From: Hydrococcus sp. Prado102
Lineage (GTDB): Bacteria > Cyanobacteriota > Cyanobacteriia > Cyanobacteriales > Microcystaceae
Assembly: GCA_025454425.1 (NCBI GenBank)
Contig: JALOOL010000005.1
Coordinates: 1-47,844 of the forward strand
Reading direction: 5' to 3'
DNA length: 47,844 nucleotides
Under the pieces are notes generated by a model, which did no database searches, was not told the origin of the DNA, and was given only the letters and a program-made list of their open reading frames with translations. Positions 34,760 to 42,985 of this stretch are shown in pieces. How positions within the stretch are numbered: position 1 is the first letter of the stretch; every line of letters begins with the position of its first letter. A program made the position numbers and the translations under genes.

Positions 34760-36160
34760 TTAGATTTCTTGAGCAAGAATCGATCGCGAAAATTGCTTAA
34801 AAGTTTGAGAATTGTTAACTAAAGCTCTCTCAATCGAACCTCCCGAAGCCATGATGCTCATTTCGCGGTTAATCTGCCACTGATAGTCCAGACAGCCAAA
34901 TAATCGACGCAGAGATTCTAGTAGGTTTTGATGGTATTTAAGTCCCACATGGAAACCATTGTGTTCTTGAGTGAAGCATTTTTTCATCCAATCGAGCGCT
35001 TCTCGTGCAGACATCCCAAACAGAGGAGATTGTAATAGCTTGTAAAAAAACAGCATGAACAAAGGAGTATCGGCAACGCAGCGACCGGGCAAAACGCCAG
35101 AAAGACCGCTCAAAAGGCTTTGTTGCATCATGTAGATGATTCGACCCGACACTAACTTTTCATAGGCAGTTGGCTTCGGTAAATCTTTGTACATATCTCT
35201 GGCAATGGTTTGAGACATGGTAGTGTGGAAAGCCTCATCTAATAAGTGGTAATGAGAAATGGCGGTAGGAGTAGGAATAAACTCGCCTTGGCGTTCTAAT
35301 TCTCGGAAATACTTAACATAAAGATGTTCTTGGTTTTTGAGAATAGCATTAGCCGTGTAGCGTATGGAGTAGTACTGACACGCCATAAAGGGAGAACTTC
35401 CCCAGTGCAAGGTGAAGAAGCGCAACCAATGCTGAGGCGCTAACCGTCCGACTAAACCATCTGCGGCGGCGGGAATCGATTCGTTTTTCTCGTCTAATTC
35501 CTTTAAATATGGGGAATAATATTGTTTTTTATCTTTGAGCATTCCCTTGGCAATAAAACTTAAAGCGCGATCGCGATAATCTGAGAAAGGGGAATTCTGT
35601 TCGTTTGAGATAAAAAACTGTCGCAGAGGTTGAGGGAGAAATTGCATCATCCCATCATCCGATTTGTGATAGAAAGGATTGCCCAAGATGGTTTTGCCGA
35701 CTAGCGCCATTTTGGTTTTGTAACCAACCTTTTGAAAGGTGCGAATGTGATAGCTTTCTTGCTCGGTTTCAAATTCTAGTTCCTTACACAGTGTTTCGTA
35801 ACCGCCAACGGCACGAAAAACGCCCCCTGTGACCGTGTTGTAAATCATGGTACTAGCTTCGCTAGCCGCCGTATGGATATAATTGCCGACCCAATACAGG
35901 TGATTGAGCGCTATCTTTTGTGAAGGTGAGGCAGCTTCGTAGAGTGGAGTGCCGTAAAGCAGTGACAGTTCGGGAGGACTCCAATAGCGATCGCAATTGT
36001 TAGCATAGTCAAAATCCTGTCCTAGTTCTTTTATTTTCTCGGTAAAGTCTGAATTCTGGTTGTTAGTGAAGGTTTTTTCGATGAGTTGTAAATGCTTCTT
36101 TCCCTGTTTTTGAGTGGAAGCGCGATCGCCTCTATCTAGAGAGGTTGCAATATTCATCAT
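34760..36160 (-). CDS. AurF/CylC-like ferritin-fold dimetal oxygenase or halogenase
   Basis: The 466-aa, mainly helical protein carries dimetal ligands in the AurF/CmlI arrangement: Glu101 (HTAASEAST), E135SYH138 (ExxH) and H305LLDEAFH312 (HxxxExxH). AurF-type enzymes N-oxygenate arylamines. The cyanobacterial relatives of the CylC group are halogenases of unactivated fatty-acyl carbons and are typically encoded beside a FAAL and an ACP. Length and neighbours here (FAAL, ACP, this gene, PKS) match the CylC setting, so chlorination or hydroxylation of the acyl-ACP is the best guess (inference). The RBS GGAG is 6 bp before ATG 36160. A 175-bp spacer with a MITE-like repeat separates it from the ACP gene. 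I assign no symbol because halogenase versus oxygenase cannot be settled by eye. Confidence 0.82.
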   Translation of the reverse strand: MMNIATSLDRGDRASTQKQGKKHLQLIEKTFTNNQNSDFTEKIKELGQDFDYANNCDRYWSPPELSLLYGTPLYEAASPSQKIALNHLYWVGNYIHTAASEASTMIYNTVTGGVFRAVGGYETLCKELEFETEQESYHIRTFQKVGYKTKMALVGKTILGNPFYHKSDDGMMQFLPQPLRQFFISNEQNSPFSDYRDRALSFIAKGMLKDKKQYYSPYLKELDEKNESIPAAADGLVGRLAPQHWLRFFTLHWGSSPFMACQYYSIRYTANAILKNQEHLYVKYFRELERQGEFIPTPTAISHYHLLDEAFHTTMSQTIARDMYKDLPKPTAYEKLVSGRIIYMMQQSLLSGLSGVLPGRCVADTPLFMLFFYKLLQSPLFGMSAREALDWMKKCFTQEHNGFHVGLKYHQNLLESLRRLFGCLDYQWQINREMSIMASGGSIERALVNNSQTFKQFSRSILAQEI

Positions 36161-36190
36161 GAATTTCTCCTTAAAATTCTAACTTAGTGG

Positions 36191-36310
36191 ACTGGCACTG
36201 AGTTCGTAGTTAGGTCTTACTACAAGCCTTCTAATGCACAACTAAAACTGAGTTCGTAGTTAGGGCTTTAGCCCTAAAGGGCTTACTACAAGCCTTCTAA
36301 CTGTGCCAGT
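36191..36310. mobile_element. MITE-like element between the ACP and dimetal enzyme genes
   Basis: Terminal inverted repeats ACTGGCAC / GTGCCAGT enclose two direct copies of ACTGAGTTCGTAGTTAGG...TACTACAAGCCTTCTAA (36197 and 36247). The second copy carries an AGGGCTTTAGCCCT stem. The GTTCGTAGT...AGGGCT core recurs in the element at 45875. Confidence 0.65.
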
Positions 36311-36335
36311 GTAGTAGCAGCAAATTAGCTTAAAA

Positions 36336-36662
36336 TCAAAATCTTTGCTGTAAATCTGCATCTAAATGCCGAACTAACGCTTCGACAGTAGGGTAATCAT
36401 AAGCTAAAGTTGGTTCGAGTTCGTATCCCAGCCACTCCGCTAAGTCGCCGATGAGACTTACCGTTACTACAGAATCCAGACCATAGCGATCGAAGGGAAT
36501 TGTCGTATCGATTTCATTGACATGAATTTCCAGTAAGTCGGCTAGATAAGAGACAATCCAGGATTGAATATCTGCCAATGTTCGCTTAGGAGAGCGATCG
36601 CCTGCTTTGTTATCGACCGAAACAGCCGATATTTGAGAGATTTGAACGTTTTGACACTTCAT
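36336..36662 (-). CDS. Freestanding acyl carrier protein
   Basis: This 108-aa protein has a phosphopantetheine site at FDRYGLDSVV (Ser in GLDS) and the usual four-helix pattern (YDYPTVEALVRHL at the end), after a roughly 30-residue N-terminal extension. GGAG lies 9 bp before ATG 36662. It follows the FAAL gene by 60 bp and most likely accepts the acyl group from the FAAL, presents it to the dimetal enzyme and passes it to the PKS ketosynthase. Confidence 0.93.
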   Translation of the reverse strand: MKCQNVQISQISAVSVDNKAGDRSPKRTLADIQSWIVSYLADLLEIHVNEIDTTIPFDRYGLDSVVTVSLIGDLAEWLGYELEPTLAYDYPTVEALVRHLDADLQQRF

Positions 36663-36722
36663 GATTGAAACTCCATATTTTGATAAAGTTGCGATCGGTC
36701 TGCAATCTGCAACCTCGATAAT

Positions 36723-38561
36723 TTATAACTGTTGGCAATTTTGCAGTTGCTCTAACATCGAGTTAACCTCGACTTGTAGGTGTAAAAACTTCATTTTGTT
36801 CTGAGGATTCTTGCTCCAATCCTCCACCACATCTAGGCTTCCTGCCAGAAAACCAGCCCGACAAGCATAGCGCCGAAGCTTACCGCTAGAAGTCTTGGGA
36901 ATACTTCCTGGTTTTAGTAGTAATACGGCATAAACCTCCAAATCGTGTTCCTGCGTCACTGCTTGACGGATACTACCAATGACATCATTGACATTCAGTT
37001 TGCGAAGGAAACTTCTCTCTACCTCTTGTACGACTACTAATCGCTCTTGACCTTTATCCTCCACGCTAAATGCAGCCCCACAACCCGATCGCAATGCTGG
37101 ATGACTTTTCTCAACGGTCTGTTCGATATCTTGTGGATAATGGTTGCGACCTCGAATGATGATGACATCCTTCAATCGTCCCGTCACGAATAACTCGCCA
37201 TGCTGCACGAATCCTAAGTCTCCGGTTCGTAAATACGGCCCTTCCTTGGTATCTGCTAGATAAGCATTAAAAGTTTGTTCTGTCTGCTCGGATTTCTGCC
37301 AATAACCACCCGCTACACTCGCACCCGCTACCCAAATCTCTCCTACTTGTCCGCCCGAACATCGGGTTAAGGATTCGGGTTCGACGATCGCGATTTTATG
37401 TTCTAACCAAGTTCGACCGCAACCTACGATTTTTCGGACGTTTTCTTGTTTGGCGATCGAGGCTACAACCTGGTTTTGCTCTAAGGCTGTTGGAGCGACA
37501 GCACTGACAACAGGCAAGTCAGTTTTCAAACCACCCGTGATGAATAAAGTTGCCTCAGCCATTCCATAGCAAGGGTAAAATGCTTCTTTTTGAAAGCCAC
37601 AAGATTCAAAAGCGGTTGCAAACTGTTCCAAGGTTTCTGCACGGATAGGTTCAGATCCATTGAAAGCCACTTCCCAACTGCTCAAGTCGAGACTTGCCTT
37701 TTGTTCGGGAGTAATTTTGCGCATACATAGGTCATAGGCAAAATTCGGCCCGCCGCTAGTAGTTCCTCGATAGCGAGAAATGGCTTGTAGCCAGCGGAAA
37801 GGCTTTTGCAGAAACGCCACTGGTGGCATGAGAATACAAGGAATTCCTAAATACAATGGTTGCAGGACGTTGCCAATTAATCCCATATCGTGGAATAAAG
37901 GCAACCAGCCGACAAAAACAGTTTTATCGCTATGTCCGAAAGACATCTCGATCGCTTGCTCGTTGTGCATCAGATTGCTATGGGTGACTATTACCCCCTT
38001 GGGGTTTCCCGTAGAACCCGACGTATATTGAAGAAAAGCCAAGTCATCCCCGCATAAGTTTGGTTCTTGCCAATCCGATGCCAAGTCGCTTGCGATCGCA
38101 TCTGTAGCCAGCCATTGCAGGGCAAGTAATTCTGGATTCTCGGCAATTCGAGGTTCTATATTGGTTAACTCTGAAGTAGTCGTAAGCGCCACTTTAGCTT
38201 GCGCATCTGCTACGATCGCTTGCAATCTAGACATCTTCTGATTGCGCTTGGGAGGATAAGCAGGAACAGCCACCACTCCCGCATACAAACACCCGAAAAA
38301 GGCGCTAATAAATTCCAAACCCGACGGATACAGCAGCAAAGCGCGATCGCCAGGAGCGACAATAGACTGTAACCGAGCCGCGATCGCGCGGGCGCGTCTA
38401 TCTAACTCTTGATAGGTTAGACTAGCATCTTCAGTTTCTCCGTCTTGTAAAAAGGTGTAAGCTCGGCGATCGATCTGAGCTTGCGCTCTGTAGCGCAGCA
38501 GATCTACTAACGTTGAAAACTCATCGAATGGTTTTGGGCAATAATATATATTTGCAGTCAT
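36723..38561 (-). CDS. Fatty acyl-AMP ligase (FAAL), pathway starter
   Basis: The 612-aa adenylating enzyme has LQYTSGSTGNPKGV, HDMGLIGNVLQPLYLG, SGGPNFAYDLC, YGMAEATLF, LRTGDLGF, and the C-terminal lobe GRLKDVIIIRGRNHYPQDIE and TSSGKLRR. These motifs and the length mark the FAAL family, which forms acyl-AMP and transfers the acyl group to an ACP. It is first in the biosynthetic operon, with GAGGGGG 5 bp before ATG 38561, and upstream lies the shared 18-mer operator candidate. It defines the lipid starter of the product; chain length cannot be read from sequence. Confidence 0.95.
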   Translation of the reverse strand: MTANIYYCPKPFDEFSTLVDLLRYRAQAQIDRRAYTFLQDGETEDASLTYQELDRRARAIAARLQSIVAPGDRALLLYPSGLEFISAFFGCLYAGVVAVPAYPPKRNQKMSRLQAIVADAQAKVALTTTSELTNIEPRIAENPELLALQWLATDAIASDLASDWQEPNLCGDDLAFLQYTSGSTGNPKGVIVTHSNLMHNEQAIEMSFGHSDKTVFVGWLPLFHDMGLIGNVLQPLYLGIPCILMPPVAFLQKPFRWLQAISRYRGTTSGGPNFAYDLCMRKITPEQKASLDLSSWEVAFNGSEPIRAETLEQFATAFESCGFQKEAFYPCYGMAEATLFITGGLKTDLPVVSAVAPTALEQNQVVASIAKQENVRKIVGCGRTWLEHKIAIVEPESLTRCSGGQVGEIWVAGASVAGGYWQKSEQTEQTFNAYLADTKEGPYLRTGDLGFVQHGELFVTGRLKDVIIIRGRNHYPQDIEQTVEKSHPALRSGCGAAFSVEDKGQERLVVVQEVERSFLRKLNVNDVIGSIRQAVTQEHDLEVYAVLLLKPGSIPKTSSGKLRRYACRAGFLAGSLDVVEDWSKNPQNKMKFLHLQVEVNSMLEQLQNCQQL

Positions 38562-38614
38562 TTAATCCCCCTCTGAATCGTGATAGTTTTATCTTAGAAA
38601 TCACCTATTTAAAT

Positions 38615-38710
38615 AAACATCTGAAAAATGTCACTAATTGCACTGAGACGAAATAGATAATCGCTTTATTACTTTCGTTAGAGGTTAGTGGTTTTACTCA
38701 ACGAAAGTTA
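38615..38710 (-). promoter_or_regulatory. Shared 18-mer and TTTCGTT repeats, candidate operator, copy 2
   Basis: AAACATCTGAAAAATGTC at 38615-38632 is followed by ACTTTCGTTAGAGG (38671) and the inverted CAACGAAAGTTA (38699). It starts 54 bp before the FAAL start codon. Copy 1 lies upstream of the Thr NRPS. Confidence 0.6.
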
Positions 38711-38776
38711 GAATTTTCCAATCCAGTTATCAGTCTTAGCAAACGATTTCGTTTCATTGGTACTCAATGCTTTGAA

Positions 38777-38959
38777 CTAATTAAAGACTTTAATATAGTC
38801 AAGACCTCGATATTTTAAGACTTTTATGTCTTTAACCGTCGCGTCTTTAATCTGGCGCTGATATGGTATTCCCCGATATTTGCCATTTATTTCTGGTTTA
38901 ACGGTTGCTAGGTTAGTAGAAGTAGATTGATAAGAAATGCCGCGATAAGATAGTTGCAT
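38777..38959 (-). CDS. DUF4278 family small protein
   Basis: The 60-aa product MQLSYRGISYQS... has three YRG(I/L)xY motifs (residues about 5, 29 and 50), the hallmark of the cyanobacterial DUF4278 family of unknown function. CAGGAG lies 8 bp before ATG 38959. Its upstream region is one of three near-identical cassettes, and TATTAAG sits about 35 nt before the start codon. It is oriented like the biosynthetic genes but separated from the FAAL by 215 bp. Confidence 0.85.
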   Translation of the reverse strand: MQLSYRGISYQSTSTNLATVKPEINGKYRGIPYQRQIKDATVKDIKVLKYRGLDYIKVFN

Positions 38960-38988
38960 TGTTTTTCTCCTGAGTTAGTTGTGTTATT

Positions 38989-39088
38989 TTCTTAATAGCT
39001 GCCGAGCAAATCGACTTATGCAGTTGTGGAGGAAATAGTGCGATCGCGTAGCGTGAGCTTTGCTTAATCGCCTTGTCAACCATCTCTC
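38989..39088 (-). promoter_or_regulatory. Repeated promoter cassette, copy 1 (DUF4278)
   Basis: On the minus strand: GAGATGGTTGACAAGGCGAT, then AGCTCACGCTACGCG, CCACAACTGCATAAGTCGAT, and GGCAGCTATTAAGAAAA. Close copies lie at 40041-40168 and 42986-43101. Confidence 0.6.
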
Positions 39089-39101
39089 AATTCACCTGGA
39101 T

Positions 39102-40013
39102 TTAGCGACAGTTAAGTTCGCGATGAAACTCCTTCACCCCAGCAGATAAATTACACAAAAGACTTTCTAGAGCGGGTTCTCTAGATTCGATATTGCTGAT
39201 GATGTTGAGGAGATAAAGGTTAAGATTGTGATCTTTGATGTTTTCTGTACTGTCTTTGATATCCTGTTGCGCGATCGCCTCCAATAGACTTATCCAAAAA
39301 CTATTACTAAACCGATCTTGACGATCTTGAGCTTCAATTGTTTGAGTATAGCTGTAGCCTTGTTCGTCTTGAAGGATAATTCGTTCGCCAAAATGGTGAT
39401 AGCCTCCTTGCAGTAGCGTAAAAGGGGTTCGTGGCGGCAATAGGGGAACGACATCGCGATCGTTAATGATGCGGAGCAAAGGTAGATTTTTGCACATTTC
39501 GGCTCCTTTTGTGTCGGTGACTTTGGGTTGTCCGAAGGTAATGCACTTTTCAACCTGATAGTCGTCTTCAATCAGAAACATCATCAGAATAACTGCGATC
39601 GCTCCACCTAAGCTGTGTCCGGTGAGTCGGGTTTGATAATTTTTGTTGAGGTGCGGTAGGATAGCCTGATAGACATCCTCAGCCGCGAGATAAAATCCTG
39701 TATGCAGGTCGATCGCATCTTCTCGATCTAAAACATTTTTAGAGAAGGAACGTTGCAAGTATCGAAAATTCAGCCTCCAGTTTCTTAAGTTGCTCGATCC
39801 TCGAACGGCAATCCATTGAATTTGCTTGATATCATCTACTTCAACAATGACGTTAACTTCTGACTTGGGAGATTCGTAGATAAATGTTCGATAGGTAGTT
39901 GGCGTTCTCCATCCTAGTTGTGCGGTGAGATCCCATCCTAGTTGGCTGATGGTGTAAGCTAGTTGCGATCGCAATCCATAATTGAGAATTTCATTAAAAT
40001 CGATTTTCTTCAT
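39102..40013 (-). CDS. Class 3 lipase family alpha/beta hydrolase
   Basis: This 303-aa protein is of the Lipase_3 family. The nucleophile elbow is TGHSLGGA (Ser134), with a downstream acid in INDRDVVPLLPP (Asp187) and His in GYHHFGE (about 206). WIAVRGSSNLRNWRLNF and DLHTGFYLA also fit the family. No signal peptide is seen, so it may be cytoplasmic. AAAGGAG lies 9 bp before ATG 40013. It shares its upstream cassette with the DUF4278 and EACC1-like genes. The substrate is unknown; being close to a lipopeptide cluster does not prove a role there. Confidence 0.9.
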   Translation of the reverse strand: MKKIDFNEILNYGLRSQLAYTISQLGWDLTAQLGWRTPTTYRTFIYESPKSEVNVIVEVDDIKQIQWIAVRGSSNLRNWRLNFRYLQRSFSKNVLDREDAIDLHTGFYLAAEDVYQAILPHLNKNYQTRLTGHSLGGAIAVILMMFLIEDDYQVEKCITFGQPKVTDTKGAEMCKNLPLLRIINDRDVVPLLPPRTPFTLLQGGYHHFGERIILQDEQGYSYTQTIEAQDRQDRFSNSFWISLLEAIAQQDIKDSTENIKDHNLNLYLLNIISNIESREPALESLLCNLSAGVKEFHRELNCR

Positions 40014-40040
40014 GGTTGAGTTCTCCTTTATCTTTCGTTG

Positions 40041-40168
40041 TTTTCTTATAGCTGCGAGAAAATTAATTTATGCAGTTGTGATTTTAAAAATGCGATCCGG
40101 CTTTGCCGCTGCCCCTTGGGCAATCGCGTAGCGTAAGCTTTGCCCAATCGCTTTGTCAACAATCTCTC
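40041..40168 (-). promoter_or_regulatory. Repeated promoter cassette, copy 2 (lipase)
   Basis: On the minus strand: GAGATTGTTGACAAAGCGAT, AGCTTACGCTACGCG, CACAACTGCATAAATTAATT, then CGCAGCTATAAGAAAAC about 35 nt before the ATG. The rest of the 40014-40386 gap holds the G/C hairpin at 40221 and nothing else I recognise. Confidence 0.6.
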
Positions 40169-40220
40169 GATTATTTTCCAAGTTTCATAGCGATTTTCAG
40201 CTTTTGTAGATTATGGGTTT

Positions 40221-40258
40221 GCCCCCTAAATCCCCCAAGTTTGGGGGGCAAGGGGGGC
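40221..40258. repeat. C5/G6 hairpin repeat
   Basis: CCCCCTAAATCCCCC and GGGGGGCAAGGGGGG form a strong stem, a dispersed repeat type common in cyanobacteria. It lies about 130 bp after the stop of the caspase gene and could attenuate read-through. Confidence 0.55.
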
Positions 40259-40386
40259 GAAAATCTCTATCAAAAATCATCCCGCATTGATGCAACTTCT
40301 GGCTTTACTGCGAGAAGAAGCGATCGCGCACTATACTTTATCTTTTTGTGCTTTAGAAAAAAATTCTCTCAACAAACAACTGATTG

Positions 40387-42447
40387 TTACTGCAGCTTTT
40401 CGAGTTTTTCCTTGACATCTTGATACTTTTGCGTGTTTCCTTGTTTCTGATATAGCTCTGCGGCTTTTTGATAATCGGCGAGCGCTTTTTGGTACTCGTT
40501 TAATTTCTTGTAAACATTTCCACGATTGACGTATGCAAGTGCATAGTCGGGATTGAGAGAAATAGCTTTGGTATAGTCAGCGATCGCTTTTTGGTACTCT
40601 TTTAAGTCATCGTAAACATTGCCGCGATTATTGTACGGTAAGTGTAATGAAGGGTTGTTGAGTCGGATCGATTCGTTGTAGTCGGCGAGCGCTTTTTGGT
40701 ACTCTTTTAAGTCAGAGTAAGCAATGCCGCGATTGTTGTAAGCTTTTGCATATTCACGATTGAGAGAAATAGCTTTGGTATAGTCAGCGATCGCTTCTTG
40801 GTACTCTTTTAAATCAGAGTAAACAAGACCGCGATTGTAGTAGGCAAGTGTATAGTCGGGATTGAGAGAAATAGCTTTGGTATAGTCGGCGAGCGCTTTT
40901 TGGTACTCTTTTAAATCAGAGTAAGCAAGACCGCGATTGTTGTACGGTAAGTGTAATGAAGGATTTTTGAGTCGGATCGATTCATTGAAGTCAGAGATCG
41001 CTTTTGGGTAGTTTTTTAAATTCCGGTAAGCATTGCCGCGATTATTGTAGGCTTCTGCATATTTGGGAGCGAGTTGAATCGCTTGATTGTAATACTCAAT
41101 GGCTCCCTTAAAGTCCTCTTTATTAGCCTTATCTAAACCGCGCTCGAAAAAGTCCTGAGCGCTCATCTGAGGGTTAGAAGACACGGTAGGACTAGGAGTG
41201 AGTGTAGGTTCCACATTCTGCTCAGACTGTAGTATGTTAACCAGGAAAATCAATGTTAGTGCTACAGCAGATCCAATAAGCAGTTTGGGTTTTTTCAGAA
41301 AAGGAACAGAAATAGCAGGAACTTTTGGACGTTTAATTCTAAGTAGCGTAGGAGCTTCAGATTGGCTTGCTGCTGTGCCAATTTGCTGCGCGATCGCCTC
41401 TACGTCTTCATCCGAAAGTTCCAACTGTTGCTGATAACGTTTTAGTTCCTCTATAGTATTGCGATCGAGAGATCCTTCTTCAGCTAATGCTTCTCTCAAA
41501 GCTTTTTCATATCTCTTCAGATTTTCTTGTTTCTGCTGTAAGGGAGCAAAAACGTCTCGTTCGATTAATTGAGCTTCATCTTGAGATATTTTTAATTTAT
41601 CGCGCAGATTTTCCAGGCGATCGCGAACATAATTAGGAATTCGACCTCGCTTTAAGTAATACTGCAATTCCTTTCGATACTTCTCTTTCGGATCGGTAAT
41701 TTTTGCTTTAAAGAGACGAATCTTTGCCCCTTCCTTCACTGGATAAAACTCTGGAGTCATTTCCAATTTCGCGTCAGATATCCTTCGTCTGGCATACTCG
41801 TGTAATTCTTCCATAGAAACCCAGTCATCATTGTCGAGAGATGCTTTTCCCGTGCGAACGCCTTCCAGGAGATAATAAGTATAGGCAGAAAGGTCAAATT
41901 CATCCTTCGCCCAAGCATATTCGGTGGCACTAGCCGCAGTGAGTATCGCCCGTCCCTCACCTCCTAATTGCTCTTTAATTAGGGCGTTAGCAGTACCTTT
42001 GGCACTCATTCCCTTCGCAAACGCCCCACTATAGCAACAGTCAAGGATCGTAGCCATTGCTTTAGAGGGACATTCATTCATCCACCCATGTATGCTGTGC
42101 GATGATATGGCAGTGGTAGGGCGCAATCTACCATTTTCTTTGCGAGTCTCGCTATTAGAAAAATAGAATATTCCTTTTTCGTCGGTAATTCCATGACCAG
42201 AGAAGTAAAATAACAGAAGATCGTCTTTTTTTCGTTTGTTTTTAGAAAATAGATCGTAAACAGCATCTTCCATCATCTGTTTGTTGGGGTTTTTCAGCAC
42301 AGTAATATCAGATTCAGCAAAACCACCCAACTCAGGATCTATCAACACTTCTTTCATTGCTTCGAGATCCGCAGAAATTTTTGGCAAAGGGGCTAAATCG
42401 TCCGAATTGAATTCACTAACGCCAATTAATAAAGCAATCTTAGCCAT
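40387..42447 (-). CDS. Caspase-family (C14) protease with TPR repeats
   Basis: In this 686-aa protein the N-terminal caspase/metacaspase domain spans 1-240: KIALLIGVSEF, FYFSGHG (His85) and LDCCYSG (Cys138) give the catalytic dyad. A charged helical segment (about 250-370) follows, then one membrane helix (LLIGSAVALTLIFLVNIL, about 390), then about seven TPRs (435-680; for example AYYNRGLVYSDLKEYQ), several nearly identical at DNA level. Orthocaspase-TPR proteins of this kind are frequent in filamentous cyanobacteria and are linked to stress and conflict responses. AAAGGAG lies before ATG 42447. The EACC1-like gene lies 85 bp upstream on the same strand, suggesting a functional pair. Confidence 0.93.
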   Translation of the reverse strand: MAKIALLIGVSEFNSDDLAPLPKISADLEAMKEVLIDPELGGFAESDITVLKNPNKQMMEDAVYDLFSKNKRKKDDLLLFYFSGHGITDEKGIFYFSNSETRKENGRLRPTTAISSHSIHGWMNECPSKAMATILDCCYSGAFAKGMSAKGTANALIKEQLGGEGRAILTAASATEYAWAKDEFDLSAYTYYLLEGVRTGKASLDNDDWVSMEELHEYARRRISDAKLEMTPEFYPVKEGAKIRLFKAKITDPKEKYRKELQYYLKRGRIPNYVRDRLENLRDKLKISQDEAQLIERDVFAPLQQKQENLKRYEKALREALAEEGSLDRNTIEELKRYQQQLELSDEDVEAIAQQIGTAASQSEAPTLLRIKRPKVPAISVPFLKKPKLLIGSAVALTLIFLVNILQSEQNVEPTLTPSPTVSSNPQMSAQDFFERGLDKANKEDFKGAIEYYNQAIQLAPKYAEAYNNRGNAYRNLKNYPKAISDFNESIRLKNPSLHLPYNNRGLAYSDLKEYQKALADYTKAISLNPDYTLAYYNRGLVYSDLKEYQEAIADYTKAISLNREYAKAYNNRGIAYSDLKEYQKALADYNESIRLNNPSLHLPYNNRGNVYDDLKEYQKAIADYTKAISLNPDYALAYVNRGNVYKKLNEYQKALADYQKAAELYQKQGNTQKYQDVKEKLEKLQ

Positions 42448-42532
42448 CTGTGTTTAGTCTCCTTTATATTAGACCTGTTATGAAAATGTCAGGGAAATCA
42501 ATTTGTGCAAGAAGTATATTGTGGTGAAATTA

Positions 42533-42955
42533 CTAGTTTGCCCATTCTCGTGCTTTTTGAAGAACGAATTCAAACTCTTCCTTGCTGCTGACTTTGAGTT
42601 CGAGTTCTCGACCGTCGGGAGTTTTGATGGCTAATTCAATCGGTTTATCCCCCAAGCGATCCTTTAAAAATCCCATAAATTTCATCAACTTAGCGGGATT
42701 AACTTCTGTTGTTAGCAATCCTAAAACAAAGCTACCCAATGCCTTCGATCCCTCTGGTGCTTGCTCGACTGCTACTAAATCCGCCGTTTCTACAATTTCA
42801 CTTTCCTCAATTTGTTCTCGCAAGTTCTGCGTTGCTTCTTGTAGCTCTTCGTTATCTAAATTGGAATCTTTAATTGCGATCGCGATCCGAACATTAGATT
42901 GTTCTGTGATGTTTTGAACTTGTCTTTGTAGTTGGATTTTAATTGCGTAAGGCAT
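42533..42955 (-). CDS. EACC1-like effector-associated protein
   Basis: The 140-aa protein has an N-terminal strand-rich half, a Gly/Leu stretch (GSKALGSFVLGLL) and a C-terminal half ending PIELAIKTPDGRELELKV. This layout matches effector-associated constant component 1, described in NTP-dependent conflict systems next to caspase, trypsin or other effectors. I recognise it by pattern and by its caspase neighbour, not by a database hit. The upstream region is the third copy of the repeated cassette. Probable role: accessory or sensor partner of the caspase (inference). Confidence 0.65.
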   Translation of the reverse strand: MPYAIKIQLQRQVQNITEQSNVRIAIAIKDSNLDNEELQEATQNLREQIEESEIVETADLVAVEQAPEGSKALGSFVLGLLTTEVNPAKLMKFMGFLKDRLGDKPIELAIKTPDGRELELKVSSKEEFEFVLQKAREWAN

Positions 42956-42985
42956 AATCTGTCTCGGTTAATTTTATTTTTGCTA

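Noticed and set aside
34585-34776. 64-codon N-terminal extension of the PKS frame
   Set aside because: It is translated palindrome and AAGTCG-type repeat with no homology to a KS N-terminus. MEPIAIIGIGCRFP at 34584 is the normal start.
36191-36310. Possible CRISPR or tandem array
   Set aside because: Only two direct copies with no regular spacers, and terminal inverted repeats mark a MITE. I saw no CRISPR array or cas gene in the window.
40103-40423. Plus-strand frame of 106 codons between the lipase and caspase genes
   Set aside because: It consists of the promoter cassette and the C/G hairpin repeat and ends in the caspase gene. No RBS.
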